From assembly GCA_016218545.1 (NCBI GenBank), contig JACRDQ010000036.1, positions 1-64,000 on the forward strand: 64,000 nt of DNA, read 5' to 3'. Shown in pieces: positions 25,486 through 34,458 of the stretch. Position numbers and translations under genes: made by a program. The stretch comes from Elusimicrobiota bacterium (GTDB lineage Bacteria; Elusimicrobiota; Elusimicrobia; UBA1565; UBA9628). The first letter of the stretch is position 1. Every line of letters starts with the position of its first letter. The notes under the pieces were generated by a model that worked only from the letters and a program-made list of their open reading frames with translations, was not told the origin of the DNA and ran no database searches.

Positions 25486-28400
25486 CTAGTCCGGCTTGGG
25501 AGCCAGGCCGCGCTCCCAGAGCACGCGCATGGTCTCAGCCACGCTCCAGGCCTGCGAGCGCGTGCCCCCCCGGTTCTGCGAGCGCACGAGCTTGGCGATG
25601 ACGTCGCCCAGGCCCAGCGGGTCGGCCAGGGAGAAGCGCTGGAGCGCTTCCTGGGCCTGGCCGCCGTCGAAGACCTCGGGCAGGGACCCTTCAGGGTGGC
25701 TCACCAGGAACTCGACCAAGGGGGTCATGAGCCCGCGGAGCTCCTCACGGATGCGGGTCTCGTCCCAACCCTGCTCCTTCCTGACGCGCGCCAAGGCGTC
25801 GGCGTACGCGCCCATGAGCCAAGGCCACACCGTGCCCTGGTGATAGGCCTGGTCCTTCTCCAACGGAGGCTTCCAGGTCTCGTACAAGGCATGGTAGTTG
25901 CTGTCCCGATAGGAGAGGGTGCGCATGCCGTAAGGTGTCAGCAGGTCCTTGGTCGCCGCCAGGACCACGGCTCGCCGGCGCTCAGGGGTGAGCAGGTCCT
26001 CGCCGTGGCTCACCGCGAAGAGCATGTTCGGCCTGATGGCCAAAGAGTGCGGGTCGCCTTCGATGACGTCGGCCAGGGCTCCTCCGGTCTCTCCCCAAGC
26101 CTTCTTGTTGTCCTCGTTCACGAACCAGAACTTGTCGTTGAAGGACTTCTTGGCGAGTTCCGCCCGGTCGTCGAGCTCACGGACCGCGGCCTTGTCTCCG
26201 ACGCGGGTCTCGACCCTGGCCAAGAAGCGCAGGCCAGCGTACCAGAGAGCGTTGATCTCCACGGCCTTGCCGTGGCGCGGGGTGACCGGCTGGTCGCGAC
26301 CCTCGGGGTCGGCGTCCATCCAGGTGGCCTGGCCAGGGCTGACGATGAGGCCGTCCGCGTCCATGTAGACGCGGTTGAAGCGGCCGTAGCGGGAATAGCC
26401 CGTGCCCTCGGCGTAGTGCTTGACGACCCGGCGCAGGACGGGGAGCATCTCCTTGGCGAAGACCCAGTCTCCGGTCGTGTCCACGTACTTCTTCACGGCC
26501 TGGATGAACCAGAGCGAGCCGTCCACGGTGTTGTAGTCCACGCCGTCGGGCTTCTGCGGGGACCAGCGCGACGCGTCCCAGATCTTGTTCGGGATGAGGC
26601 CCTGGTGCTCGTACTTGGCGAAGTTGCGCATGTTCTCCTTCGCCTCGTCGTACCTCCCCGCGGCCACCAGGAGCCCCGGGTGCGAGATGAAGGTGTCGCG
26701 GCCCCACTCCTCGAGGAACCAGTCCATGCTGGCGGCCCAGATCTGCACCGTGCCGCTGAAATGCTTGACGAAGGTGTCGGCAGCGGCCTTGAACGCCTTC
26801 CAGACCGCTGAGACGCCCTCCCAGACGTTCCCGGCCTGGGCAGCCATGTACCCGCCCAGCTGCGGCCGCGCGTCGCCGCGGAAGCGGGCCGTGAAATCCG
26901 GGTCCGAGGAGAGCGGGATCCGGTAGTTCCAGTACGAGCGGCCGTTCGCGCTCCGCTTGACCGGGACCGGGTCGTTCCATTCGTCGCCCAGGGTGTAGCC
27001 CACGAACCTGGCCGCCCTGCCCGAGGTCGGCTGGCGGCTCAGGCCGAGGAACTTCTCCATGAACTTGTCGCTGCGCGGGTCGTCGTGGGAGCTGAGCTTC
27101 TTCCAATCCCCGTACACCGTGACGAAGCCAAAGCGCAGCGCGTTCTCAGCCTTGCCTTCGAAAGCCTCGGCCAGAGGGAAGGCCTTGCGGGACTTGAAGA
27201 CCCCGGCAAGGGCGCTCACGTAGTCGTCGCCGGGCTCGTCTCCGCTGGCAAGCTGGCCGTTGCCGAAATGGTAGGCGAAGTGCAGGGCGTCCACCCGGCC
27301 GCCGTCGAACCCCTCGTCCAGCCAGTAGCTGAAGGGCTCGAGGATCGGCCGGTAGCCCTCGGCCTTGAGGTTCGTCCAGTTCCACAGGGCCAAGTCGGTC
27401 CAGTCCTCATGGACCCACTGGTTCTTGACCCCGGGGTTGCGGGTCATGAGATCCGTGAAGTACCGGCCGTGCTTCCAGGCGTCCACCGAGTTCTTGCCCC
27501 GGAACATCGGGATGTCGAAGATCACCTTGCCGCCGGCGGCGTGGACCGTGTCCATGGCCCGGCGGAACTGGCTGAAAGCGTTCCACTGGCTGTAAAGCCG
27601 CGTCTGGACCAGGGTGCTGAACGCCGGGTCCTTGCGGCCGGCCTCCTCGTCCTTCTTCGTCCACTGCAAGGAGGGCTTGTTGATAAGCTGGGCCAGGGCC
27701 ATGTACTCGGCATAGTCCTGCAGCTCGCCGGCGTGCTGCTTCACGAAAGCCCGGAACTCGGCTCCCCTGGCAGTGCCGGCCGCGAGGTGCTCAGCCGCGA
27801 ACTTGAGGTATGCCTGCTGGGCCACATCGCCTTCCCTGGCCCTCAAGGACTTGTAGTTGACCGCCTGTTGGTCAGCCAGGTCCGTCACCACCAGCCTGGC
27901 CATGAGGTCCGGCCTCTCCTTGACCTCTCGGACCTCGGCCCAATCGATGTAGTCCTCGTTCAGGGCGAAGAGGCTGACCGGAGCGTACGGGCTCTCATCC
28001 AGGACCGCGAAGTGCGGGAGGAGGTGCACCACGTCAGCGCCCTGTCCAGCCAGGGTGTCGCGATAATAGGTCCCGAGATCAGTGTACTTGCCGATGCCAG
28101 GGTCGTTGTTCTCGCGCCGCAGGGAGTAGATCGGGACCGTGACCGCGGCATGGTTGGCGCCGGCGTCCTTCCACCAGGAATCAGCGCCGCGGCGCTCAAG
28201 CGAAGCAGCCTGGCTGGCTGACGCGTCCGCCGGGGAGGCGACGTCGGCTGAAAGGACCGGGAGCTCCCGGCCCTGCTGGCCGAGGGCCTTGGCCATGACC
28301 TGCTCGCCGACCACGGAGGCCTGGTCCGAGGGCAGGTCTTTCCGGGAGAGGGAGGCGATGTCAGGCTGGATGTCCGCTGAGATGGCCGTGAGCCGCTCGG

Positions 28401-28776
28401 CGGAGGAGGCCGGCCCTTTCTCAGCCTGAGGCTGGACCGCCGCTGAGATCGGGACCGCCGGGGCGGCAGCGACAGCAGGAAGCGCGATGCCTTCAGCCGC
28501 GATCTCGATCGCAGGAGCGGAGAGCGGTGCTCCAGGCGCGGCGAGCGAGATGTTCGAGAGAGCCGAGCCTGTGGGCGCCCAGAGCCCGTTGGAGCTATGC
28601 CCGCCTGCAGGCTGGATGGGTGCCACGACCGTGACCCGCGAGCCGGTCTTCGGAGCAGCGGTCACGGTCTGGCCGAGAGCGGAGAGAGAAGCCCCTTGCT
28701 GGACGAGCAGGAGGCTGGAGAGGAAGAGGGCGACCAACCCCTTCCTGGGTCCTTTCTGGTGAGCGTTCCAGGGCAT
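25486..28776 (-). CDS. Secreted bifunctional glycogen debranching enzyme (GH77-like plus GH133)
   Basis: 1096 residues from the ATG at 28776 (a GTG lies one codon before it). Signal peptide about 10-36, then a linker to about 205. Residues 210-640 resemble 4-alpha-glucanotransferase of family GH77: IFDIPMF, the nucleophile in FDGGRVDALH (Asp at about 496), the acid/base in PLAEAFEG (Glu at about 537) and SSHDD for the third Asp. Residues 670-1090 match amylo-alpha-1,6-glucosidase (GDE C-terminal, GH133): EEWGRDTFISHPGLL, YNTVDGSLWFIQAV, GKAVEINALWYAGL, QGTVWPWLMGAY, GGTRSQAWSVAE. Together the activities would move a maltosyl-type branch stub and remove the remaining 1,6-linked glucose, as the eukaryotic debrancher does with a GH13 first half. 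Secretion implies use of external glycogen or starch. Confidence 0.82.
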   Translation of the reverse strand: MPWNAHQKGPRKGLVALFLSSLLLVQQGASLSALGQTVTAAPKTGSRVTVVAPIQPAGGHSSNGLWAPTGSALSNISLAAPGAPLSAPAIEIAAEGIALPAVAAAPAVPISAAVQPQAEKGPASSAERLTAISADIQPDIASLSRKDLPSDQASVVGEQVMAKALGQQGRELPVLSADVASPADASASQAASLERRGADSWWKDAGANHAAVTVPIYSLRRENNDPGIGKYTDLGTYYRDTLAGQGADVVHLLPHFAVLDESPYAPVSLFALNEDYIDWAEVREVKERPDLMARLVVTDLADQQAVNYKSLRAREGDVAQQAYLKFAAEHLAAGTARGAEFRAFVKQHAGELQDYAEYMALAQLINKPSLQWTKKDEEAGRKDPAFSTLVQTRLYSQWNAFSQFRRAMDTVHAAGGKVIFDIPMFRGKNSVDAWKHGRYFTDLMTRNPGVKNQWVHEDWTDLALWNWTNLKAEGYRPILEPFSYWLDEGFDGGRVDALHFAYHFGNGQLASGDEPGDDYVSALAGVFKSRKAFPLAEAFEGKAENALRFGFVTVYGDWKKLSSHDDPRSDKFMEKFLGLSRQPTSGRAARFVGYTLGDEWNDPVPVKRSANGRSYWNYRIPLSSDPDFTARFRGDARPQLGGYMAAQAGNVWEGVSAVWKAFKAAADTFVKHFSGTVQIWAASMDWFLEEWGRDTFISHPGLLVAAGRYDEAKENMRNFAKYEHQGLIPNKIWDASRWSPQKPDGVDYNTVDGSLWFIQAVKKYVDTTGDWVFAKEMLPVLRRVVKHYAEGTGYSRYGRFNRVYMDADGLIVSPGQATWMDADPEGRDQPVTPRHGKAVEINALWYAGLRFLARVETRVGDKAAVRELDDRAELAKKSFNDKFWFVNEDNKKAWGETGGALADVIEGDPHSLAIRPNMLFAVSHGEDLLTPERRRAVVLAATKDLLTPYGMRTLSYRDSNYHALYETWKPPLEKDQAYHQGTVWPWLMGAYADALARVRKEQGWDETRIREELRGLMTPLVEFLVSHPEGSLPEVFDGGQAQEALQRFSLADPLGLGDVIAKLVRSQNRGGTRSQAWSVAETMRVLWERGLAPKPD

Positions 28777-28799
28777 CACAAGCCTATCTCTCTAATAGG

Positions 28800-28805
28800 A
28801 TTGTA
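28800..28805 (-). promoter_or_regulatory. -10 element of the debranching enzyme gene
   Basis: TACAAT on the minus strand lies 23 bases before the ATG at 28776; no clear -35 is seen. Confidence 0.4.
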
Positions 28806-28891
28806 GACGGAATCCAGGCCGGATTCCCGGGCCAAACAGGCAGATAAACGCCACCAACAGACCTAGCTGGTTTTGGGACCTAGGACGGAGC

Positions 28892-31800
28892 TTAGGGCTC
28901 GCCGAACACTCCCTTGCGCGCCTGAGCCATGAGCTGTTCCGCGCGCTCAGCGACCGCGTCAGGGTCGGCCAGGCCCGCGTCCACGGCTGAGCGGGCGGCG
29001 TCCTCAGCCGGGAAGAGACCTGCTCCGACCTCGTGGGGCAGGGACCCGGGCATGGGCACTGCGGCCTTCTTCATGAGCTCGGCAAGATACAGGAACCAGC
29101 CGTTGGGCAGGGCCTTGCCTGCCTTGGCAAGGGTCGCGGCCATGGCAGAGGCAAGACTGGAGAGCTTGCGTCCGGAATTGACCGCAGCGCCCGCCGTGCC
29201 CTCGTCGTCGGCAACGATGCGGTCGGCCCAGGCGATGGCGGGGTTCTCCGGGGTGCCGCGCCCAGAGTAGAGCTCGGGCGCGTTGTTGGCGCCCACGGCA
29301 GCCACGACCACTGCGAGCCTGCTGCGAGCCTGGGAGGGCAGGGTGCCCGGGCCAGGGCCTTCGTTGCCCGCCCCGGTCACCACGCCGTAGTTGCGCAGGA
29401 CCAGGCGGTCGATGAGGGAGTTGAGCGGCCGGTCAGCGGCCCCGAGCCCGCCCACGCCCACGGAGACCACGATCGGGTTGGCCAGGGGGTCGCCGGCTCG
29501 GGCCAGGGACTCTTCCAGGGTCGCCATGACCTGGGCCTCGGACACGCCGCGGGACGGGCCGTCTACGGCATTGATGGCGTCGCCAGAGGCTGAGAGGCCG
29601 GGGAGCTTGGTGAGCTCGAAGTCAGGGACGTCCTCCTCCAGGGAGACGACTTCGCTTCCCTTGGGGGTGAAGACCGTGATGGAGGGCCTGCCGCCTTCCG
29701 AGTACTCGGCCGAGGAGCGGGTCCCGGCCAGGCCGCGCTTCCTCAACTCATAGCCGAGGGCGAAGAGCTTGTGCTCGGGCACCTTGAGCCACAGGGCATT
29801 CGACACGGATAGGACGCTCTCGAGCTTGGCCCCGAAGCGGGCCAGGAGCTCGTCAGGCAGGGTCTTGGAATCCACGAGGTCCGGGCCCTTGCCGGAGACC
29901 GAGCGGACGATGATGTCCAAGGGCCCGAGAGCCGGGTCCACGCCTTTGACGCCCAGGCCCTGGGGATGCGGCACGGGGGTCGGGGCGTCGAGAGGGATGC
30001 CGAGGTGCCTGGAGAAGAGGCGCACCATCTCTCCCAGGCCTCCGGGCTTGTGGATCTGGGACCGGTGCTGATAGATGAACTTGGTGACCGCCTCCCTCAG
30101 GGCGCCTGCCTTCAAGCGCTCGCGGATCTCCTTGTTCTGCATGGTGGTCGAGAAGAACTTGGAGATGGTCCTGGCCAGGGCCATGTTCTCGGGCCCGCTG
30201 GCCTCCATGAGGTCCATGATGACCTGGTCGCTGATGGCGTCGGGGTTGCCGATGAGGACGTTGACGAGAGCCGCCACGGCGAGGTGGCGGATGTTGCCGC
30301 GCTCGGAGAGGTCCTTGGCCCTGGCTGAGACGAGCTCGGCCTGGGGAGCGGTCAGCCGGCGGCCGATGTGCCCGAAGAGCCAGACCACGGTGAAGCGCAT
30401 GCGCTTGTCCGCGCTCTGGATCTCACGCTCGAGCCGAGCCACGCCGGAGCCGTCCCCGCGGCGGGCCAGGGCATAGGCTGCCCAGATGGCCCGCTCGGGC
30501 GCGGCCTGCTGAGAGGCGTTGCGCAGGAGCTCGTCCATGGCGTGGCTCGACACCTCGCCCAGGGCCATGAACGCGAGCTGGCTGACCCGGTCGTCCGGGT
30601 CCGTGAGAGCGACGTCAGCCAGGGCCACCGAGGCCGAGGCGTCCTTGAGGTTGTAGAGGGCCAGGGCGGCCTGCCGCCGCACGAGCCACACCGGGTGCTT
30701 GAGCGCTTCGATGAGCTTGGGCAGGGCCTCGATCTTGGCCGCGTTGAAGCGCTGGCGGGCGTCGGGAGCGGCGGTGTCGTCGGGCGGCGCGGGAGCCGCG
30801 GGCTTCATGGTCCCGCTCTCATTGTCCTCGTCGAAGCGCACCTCGGGCTCGGCCCTGCCGATCTCGACCGTGGCGTAGACCTTGTCCTCGAGCTCGCTGA
30901 CCGCCTTGAGGTCGGCGACCCACTTCCATGGGTCGTCCTCGGCTGAGGCGTCCGAGAGGCTGGCCCTCGGGCCCACCACGCGGCGCCAGCCGCGCTTGAG
31001 CCAGGACTCCACGGTCCTGCCCGCTGAGGAAAGCACGAGCTTGTAGGCCGCGAAAGCGTCCACCAATCCCGAGCCCTGGAACCAGGCAGGCACCTTCATG
31101 TCCCTGGAGGTGCGCATGAGGATGGCCTTCACCGCGAACGGCAGGTTCTCTTTGATGAAGGGGGTGTAGGCCCCGGAGGCTTTGAGCGCGGCCTTGAGGA
31201 GGAGCGCGATGCCCGCCACCATGGGCGAGGCCATGGAGGTCCCTGACATGCGGGTGTGCCTGCCGTCCTTGGAGTCGGACGGCCCGGGAGGCATGGTCTT
31301 GGCCTTGGCCGAGGTCACGCCGTGCTTATACACGTCGGGGTCGCTGCCCTCGGTGGTGACGTCCCCGCCGATGGCCGTGATGTCGGGCTTCAAGCGGACG
31401 CGCTTGATGGAGAAGCGGGTGTCCACGTCCGGCCCGACCGAGCTGTAGAAGGCGATCTCAGGGGAGCCGTCGGAAAGGCTCTTGGCCGCGGCCGCCACCG
31501 CGATGACATGGACCCCGGTGGAGGGCTGGCTCCCGGTGCGGTCGAAGGGCCCCGCGTTGCCGAAGGAGCCCACCACGATCACGGGCTCGCCCTTGGAATT
31601 GGTCTTCAGGGTCAGGTCGGAGAGGAAGCGCGAGAGGTCGTCGGCGGAGCCCCCGCGCGAGCCGAGGCTCACGTTGACGACGTCCACGCCCTGCTCGAGC
31701 GCCACCAGGGCCGAGCCCTTGATGTCGCCGTCCGCGGCCCCGGGGGAATCCTTGGAGAAGACCTTGGCCACGATGGCCTTGGCGGCCCTGGCCATGCCCG

Positions 31801-34339
31801 AGATGCGGCCCAGGTAGGACCGGCCGTCCCCCATGGCGATGGAGGCGGTCACGGTCTCGTGTCCGATCCAGTCCTCAGGGCCCTCGTTGACGCGGTCCAC
31901 CACGGTCAGCCTGCCGCCGAAATCCTCGTGGGTGGTGTCCCCGCCGGTGCCGATGAGGAGGATGGTCCCGCCCTTGCCGATTTGGCCCGCGCGCCAGACC
32001 GGCGGGACCTCCTGGAGCTCGGGAGAGTCCATGAGGTGGGGTTCGAACCCGGCGTGGGAGGGCGACACGCCCAAAGAGGAGAGCGCGCCCATCCTGCGGA
32101 TGGCCGTGGTCCGGTCCCTGGGGACCATGACGTAAATCTCCTGGCGGCCCACGTCGGCGCCGTAGATGTCCCGGATCTCGGCCCCGAGGGAATCGAGCTT
32201 CTTGAGCTGCTCGCCGAAACCCGCGGCTTCGAGCATCTCGCGGGCGATGCGGGTCTTCTCGGGCGAGGCGTCCACCCGCTCCATGGAGACCGGGATGGTC
32301 CCGGTCCGGGACGCGCCATGGCTCCCGGCATCCTCGGTGGAGACCGCCTTGGGCTTGATCCAGAGCCCCACGCGCGCCGAGACCTTGCGCGCCACCAGGA
32401 TGTGGCCGCCGCTCTCGAGGTCCACGCGGGTGACCTTGAAGTGCCCGCCCTCCGAGGGCTCCCAGAAGCGCAGGAGCTTCTCCCAGACCTCGACCCCGCG
32501 GTCCTCGGCTCCGAAGGAAAGGAACGTCAGGCCCTTGTCCGCCAGGGAGCCGAACAGGGCGGAGAGGTACTCCGTGACCGGCATGCCGGCGAGCTGGTCA
32601 CGGGCGATGTCCTTCCAGAAGATCCGGACCTGGCGCTCGAAGCGCTCCGTGGCGACCCGGTCTCCGGCCTCGATGACTGCGGCCCCGGCCAGGAGCTTGG
32701 CATAGCGCCGGGCTTCCTTGGACCCGGGCGCGAACGCGCCCGGCCTGCTCTGCAGGCGGGTGCCCAGGATGTAGAGGTCGTCGAGGGAGCGCAGGACCTT
32801 CACGAGCTTGCGCTCGTCGCGGCTGTCGATCTCCGGCAGGATGCCGGTGGGTCGGTCCACGGCCACGACCTTGAAGCGCTTGCGGTTCTCAGGGGACTTG
32901 AAGACCGCGACCGGATCCTCGGTCTTGACGGTCTCAAGGCGCGCCATGCCGCCTGAGAGCTGGCGGTAGACCTTGGGATCGGAGAGCTCCTCGGAGCCGG
33001 GGTTGACCACGAGCACGTCGTAGGGCTCCTCGCGCCGCAGGGAGAGCTGCGCTCGGTTGAGGGTCCGCTCGAGGACCGGGATGCGGAAGGAGCTGACCGA
33101 GCCGCCCTGGCGGCGCTCAGCCATGCGCGCCTTGAACTCGAGCTTGAGCCGCTCCCAGAGCCCTGAGAGGCCGCGGCTGGGCGGGCCGCGCTCGCGGCGG
33201 CTCTTGAGGTGCTCAAGCTCGTGCGCCAGGACCGTGGTGAAGAGCGTGGGCGTGGCTGCCAGCTCGGGCCTGATGAAGATGCGGCCGTTGAGGTGGGCGC
33301 CGTAGTTGAAATCGAACCTGCTGACCGGCCTGTAGGCCTTGATAAGGATGCCGAGCCCCGGGTCGATCCTCCCTGCCAGGACCTCTTCCTTGACAAAGGC
33401 CTGGAACTCCTCGTCCGACACCTTGGCCCCCCGCTTCATGGCGAAGCGGAAGGACGCGGCAGCCGCGATGGCTGCGGTCAGGAAGACCGCGCCAGCCACC
33501 CCGGCGGAGAGGACCGCTGCCTGGGCCGCGATGCCGAGGCCGTTGACGACGGCCGAGGTGCCGTTCGAGAGGATGGAGGGCGAGACCAAGGTCACGGCCT
33601 TGGCGGCCGCCGAGAGCACGACGTGCGCTCCCAGGCTGATCGCGCCGGCAGCGGCGGCCAGGGAGGGGCCGAAGAAGGCCGAGCGGGACTCGGGTTTGGA
33701 CGCTCCTGCCGCGGGCACGGTCTCCTGGGAGGCTCCGGGCCGCGGCCCGGGCTGGAGGAGCCCGCTCCGGGCCAAGGTCCCTGGGACCGAGGCCGGGACA
33801 GCGTCTTGGGCGTCCTCCGGAGCCGCGATGCCGAGCCTGATGTCGAAATCCTTGGTTCCCGCGGAGGAACGCTCCTCCAGCGGGGCCTCCTGAGCCACGC
33901 CGTTCAAGGGAGACGGAGCTTTGAGGTCCGAGACCAGCTTGCCGAAGCGCTCGGCCGGGGTGCTGGCGGCCGCCTCTTCCCGGGACCCGGGAACGGCCAC
34001 GCCAGGAGCCAGCGCCTGGGAAAGGACCGGGACTCCGATTGCGGACACCGGCAGCTCAGCCGGGCCTACGGGAGAGACGTCCCCTGAAAGGGTCGTGAGC
34101 GCTCCCCCCACCGGGACCACGACGGAACCGGAAAGCTTCATGCCTCCTGAGAGGCTGGAGACGCCGGAGGCTCCACCCGGGACGACCACGCTGCCCGGCA
34201 GGACCGGAGTGCCCGGCGTCGGGGAGGCCTGGACCTTGGAGGACACGGCTTGCTGGGCGAAAGCCTGGTAGGGCTCAAGACCTGCGGAAAGCAGGACCAA
34301 GGCAGCGCTTAGCCCGGTGGAGAGTATCTTCTTGAGCAT
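28892..34339 (-). CDS. Giant exported protein: metallopeptidase motif, subtilase, HEAT repeats, second subtilase-like domain
   Basis: 1815 residues. Signal peptide 1-29, then a linker to about 215. Residues 221-300 are hydrophobic helices followed by a gluzincin-like HELEH motif (H373, E374, H377) as in M48-type peptidases. Residues 790-1055 are a subtilase (S8): His827 in IGHE, Asn928 in FGNAG and Ser1035 in SGTSMASP are present, but the usual DTG is GTG (Gly797), so the catalytic Asp is missing unless Asp801 replaces it. Residues 1195-1400 are HEAT-like repeats. Residues 1600-1750 look like a second subtilase core (VVSVGVGG, TGAGNEGPGPG) whose GTSMASP equivalent is GRKLSSLASAMA, without the standard nucleophile motif. 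It may be an envelope protease, or a scaffold built from protease folds. Confidence 0.75.
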   Translation of the reverse strand: MLKKILSTGLSAALVLLSAGLEPYQAFAQQAVSSKVQASPTPGTPVLPGSVVVPGGASGVSSLSGGMKLSGSVVVPVGGALTTLSGDVSPVGPAELPVSAIGVPVLSQALAPGVAVPGSREEAAASTPAERFGKLVSDLKAPSPLNGVAQEAPLEERSSAGTKDFDIRLGIAAPEDAQDAVPASVPGTLARSGLLQPGPRPGASQETVPAAGASKPESRSAFFGPSLAAAAGAISLGAHVVLSAAAKAVTLVSPSILSNGTSAVVNGLGIAAQAAVLSAGVAGAVFLTAAIAAAASFRFAMKRGAKVSDEEFQAFVKEEVLAGRIDPGLGILIKAYRPVSRFDFNYGAHLNGRIFIRPELAATPTLFTTVLAHELEHLKSRRERGPPSRGLSGLWERLKLEFKARMAERRQGGSVSSFRIPVLERTLNRAQLSLRREEPYDVLVVNPGSEELSDPKVYRQLSGGMARLETVKTEDPVAVFKSPENRKRFKVVAVDRPTGILPEIDSRDERKLVKVLRSLDDLYILGTRLQSRPGAFAPGSKEARRYAKLLAGAAVIEAGDRVATERFERQVRIFWKDIARDQLAGMPVTEYLSALFGSLADKGLTFLSFGAEDRGVEVWEKLLRFWEPSEGGHFKVTRVDLESGGHILVARKVSARVGLWIKPKAVSTEDAGSHGASRTGTIPVSMERVDASPEKTRIAREMLEAAGFGEQLKKLDSLGAEIRDIYGADVGRQEIYVMVPRDRTTAIRRMGALSSLGVSPSHAGFEPHLMDSPELQEVPPVWRAGQIGKGGTILLIGTGGDTTHEDFGGRLTVVDRVNEGPEDWIGHETVTASIAMGDGRSYLGRISGMARAAKAIVAKVFSKDSPGAADGDIKGSALVALEQGVDVVNVSLGSRGGSADDLSRFLSDLTLKTNSKGEPVIVVGSFGNAGPFDRTGSQPSTGVHVIAVAAAAKSLSDGSPEIAFYSSVGPDVDTRFSIKRVRLKPDITAIGGDVTTEGSDPDVYKHGVTSAKAKTMPPGPSDSKDGRHTRMSGTSMASPMVAGIALLLKAALKASGAYTPFIKENLPFAVKAILMRTSRDMKVPAWFQGSGLVDAFAAYKLVLSSAGRTVESWLKRGWRRVVGPRASLSDASAEDDPWKWVADLKAVSELEDKVYATVEIGRAEPEVRFDEDNESGTMKPAAPAPPDDTAAPDARQRFNAAKIEALPKLIEALKHPVWLVRRQAALALYNLKDASASVALADVALTDPDDRVSQLAFMALGEVSSHAMDELLRNASQQAAPERAIWAAYALARRGDGSGVARLEREIQSADKRMRFTVVWLFGHIGRRLTAPQAELVSARAKDLSERGNIRHLAVAALVNVLIGNPDAISDQVIMDLMEASGPENMALARTISKFFSTTMQNKEIRERLKAGALREAVTKFIYQHRSQIHKPGGLGEMVRLFSRHLGIPLDAPTPVPHPQGLGVKGVDPALGPLDIIVRSVSGKGPDLVDSKTLPDELLARFGAKLESVLSVSNALWLKVPEHKLFALGYELRKRGLAGTRSSAEYSEGGRPSITVFTPKGSEVVSLEEDVPDFELTKLPGLSASGDAINAVDGPSRGVSEAQVMATLEESLARAGDPLANPIVVSVGVGGLGAADRPLNSLIDRLVLRNYGVVTGAGNEGPGPGTLPSQARSRLAVVVAAVGANNAPELYSGRGTPENPAIAWADRIVADDEGTAGAAVNSGRKLSSLASAMAATLAKAGKALPNGWFLYLAELMKKAAVPMPGSLPHEVGAGLFPAEDAARSAVDAGLADPDAVAERAEQLMAQARKGVFGEP

Positions 34340-34364
34340 GGATCAGCCGTTTCCTTGTAAGGGA

Positions 34365-34370
34365 TTATAA
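34365..34370 (-). promoter_or_regulatory. -10 element (TATAAT) of the 1815-residue protein gene
   Basis: Perfect TATAAT on the minus strand, 25 bases before the ATG at 34339, with AAGGAAA between as a ribosome-binding site. Confidence 0.55.
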
Positions 34371-34458
34371 CGGCCGGGCCGTGGACTGTGATGGGCCGGA
34401 GGGCCTTGGGTCCGGCAGGAATTCGGCCTAGGTCCAGGGGAACCTATGGCCTATTCTA

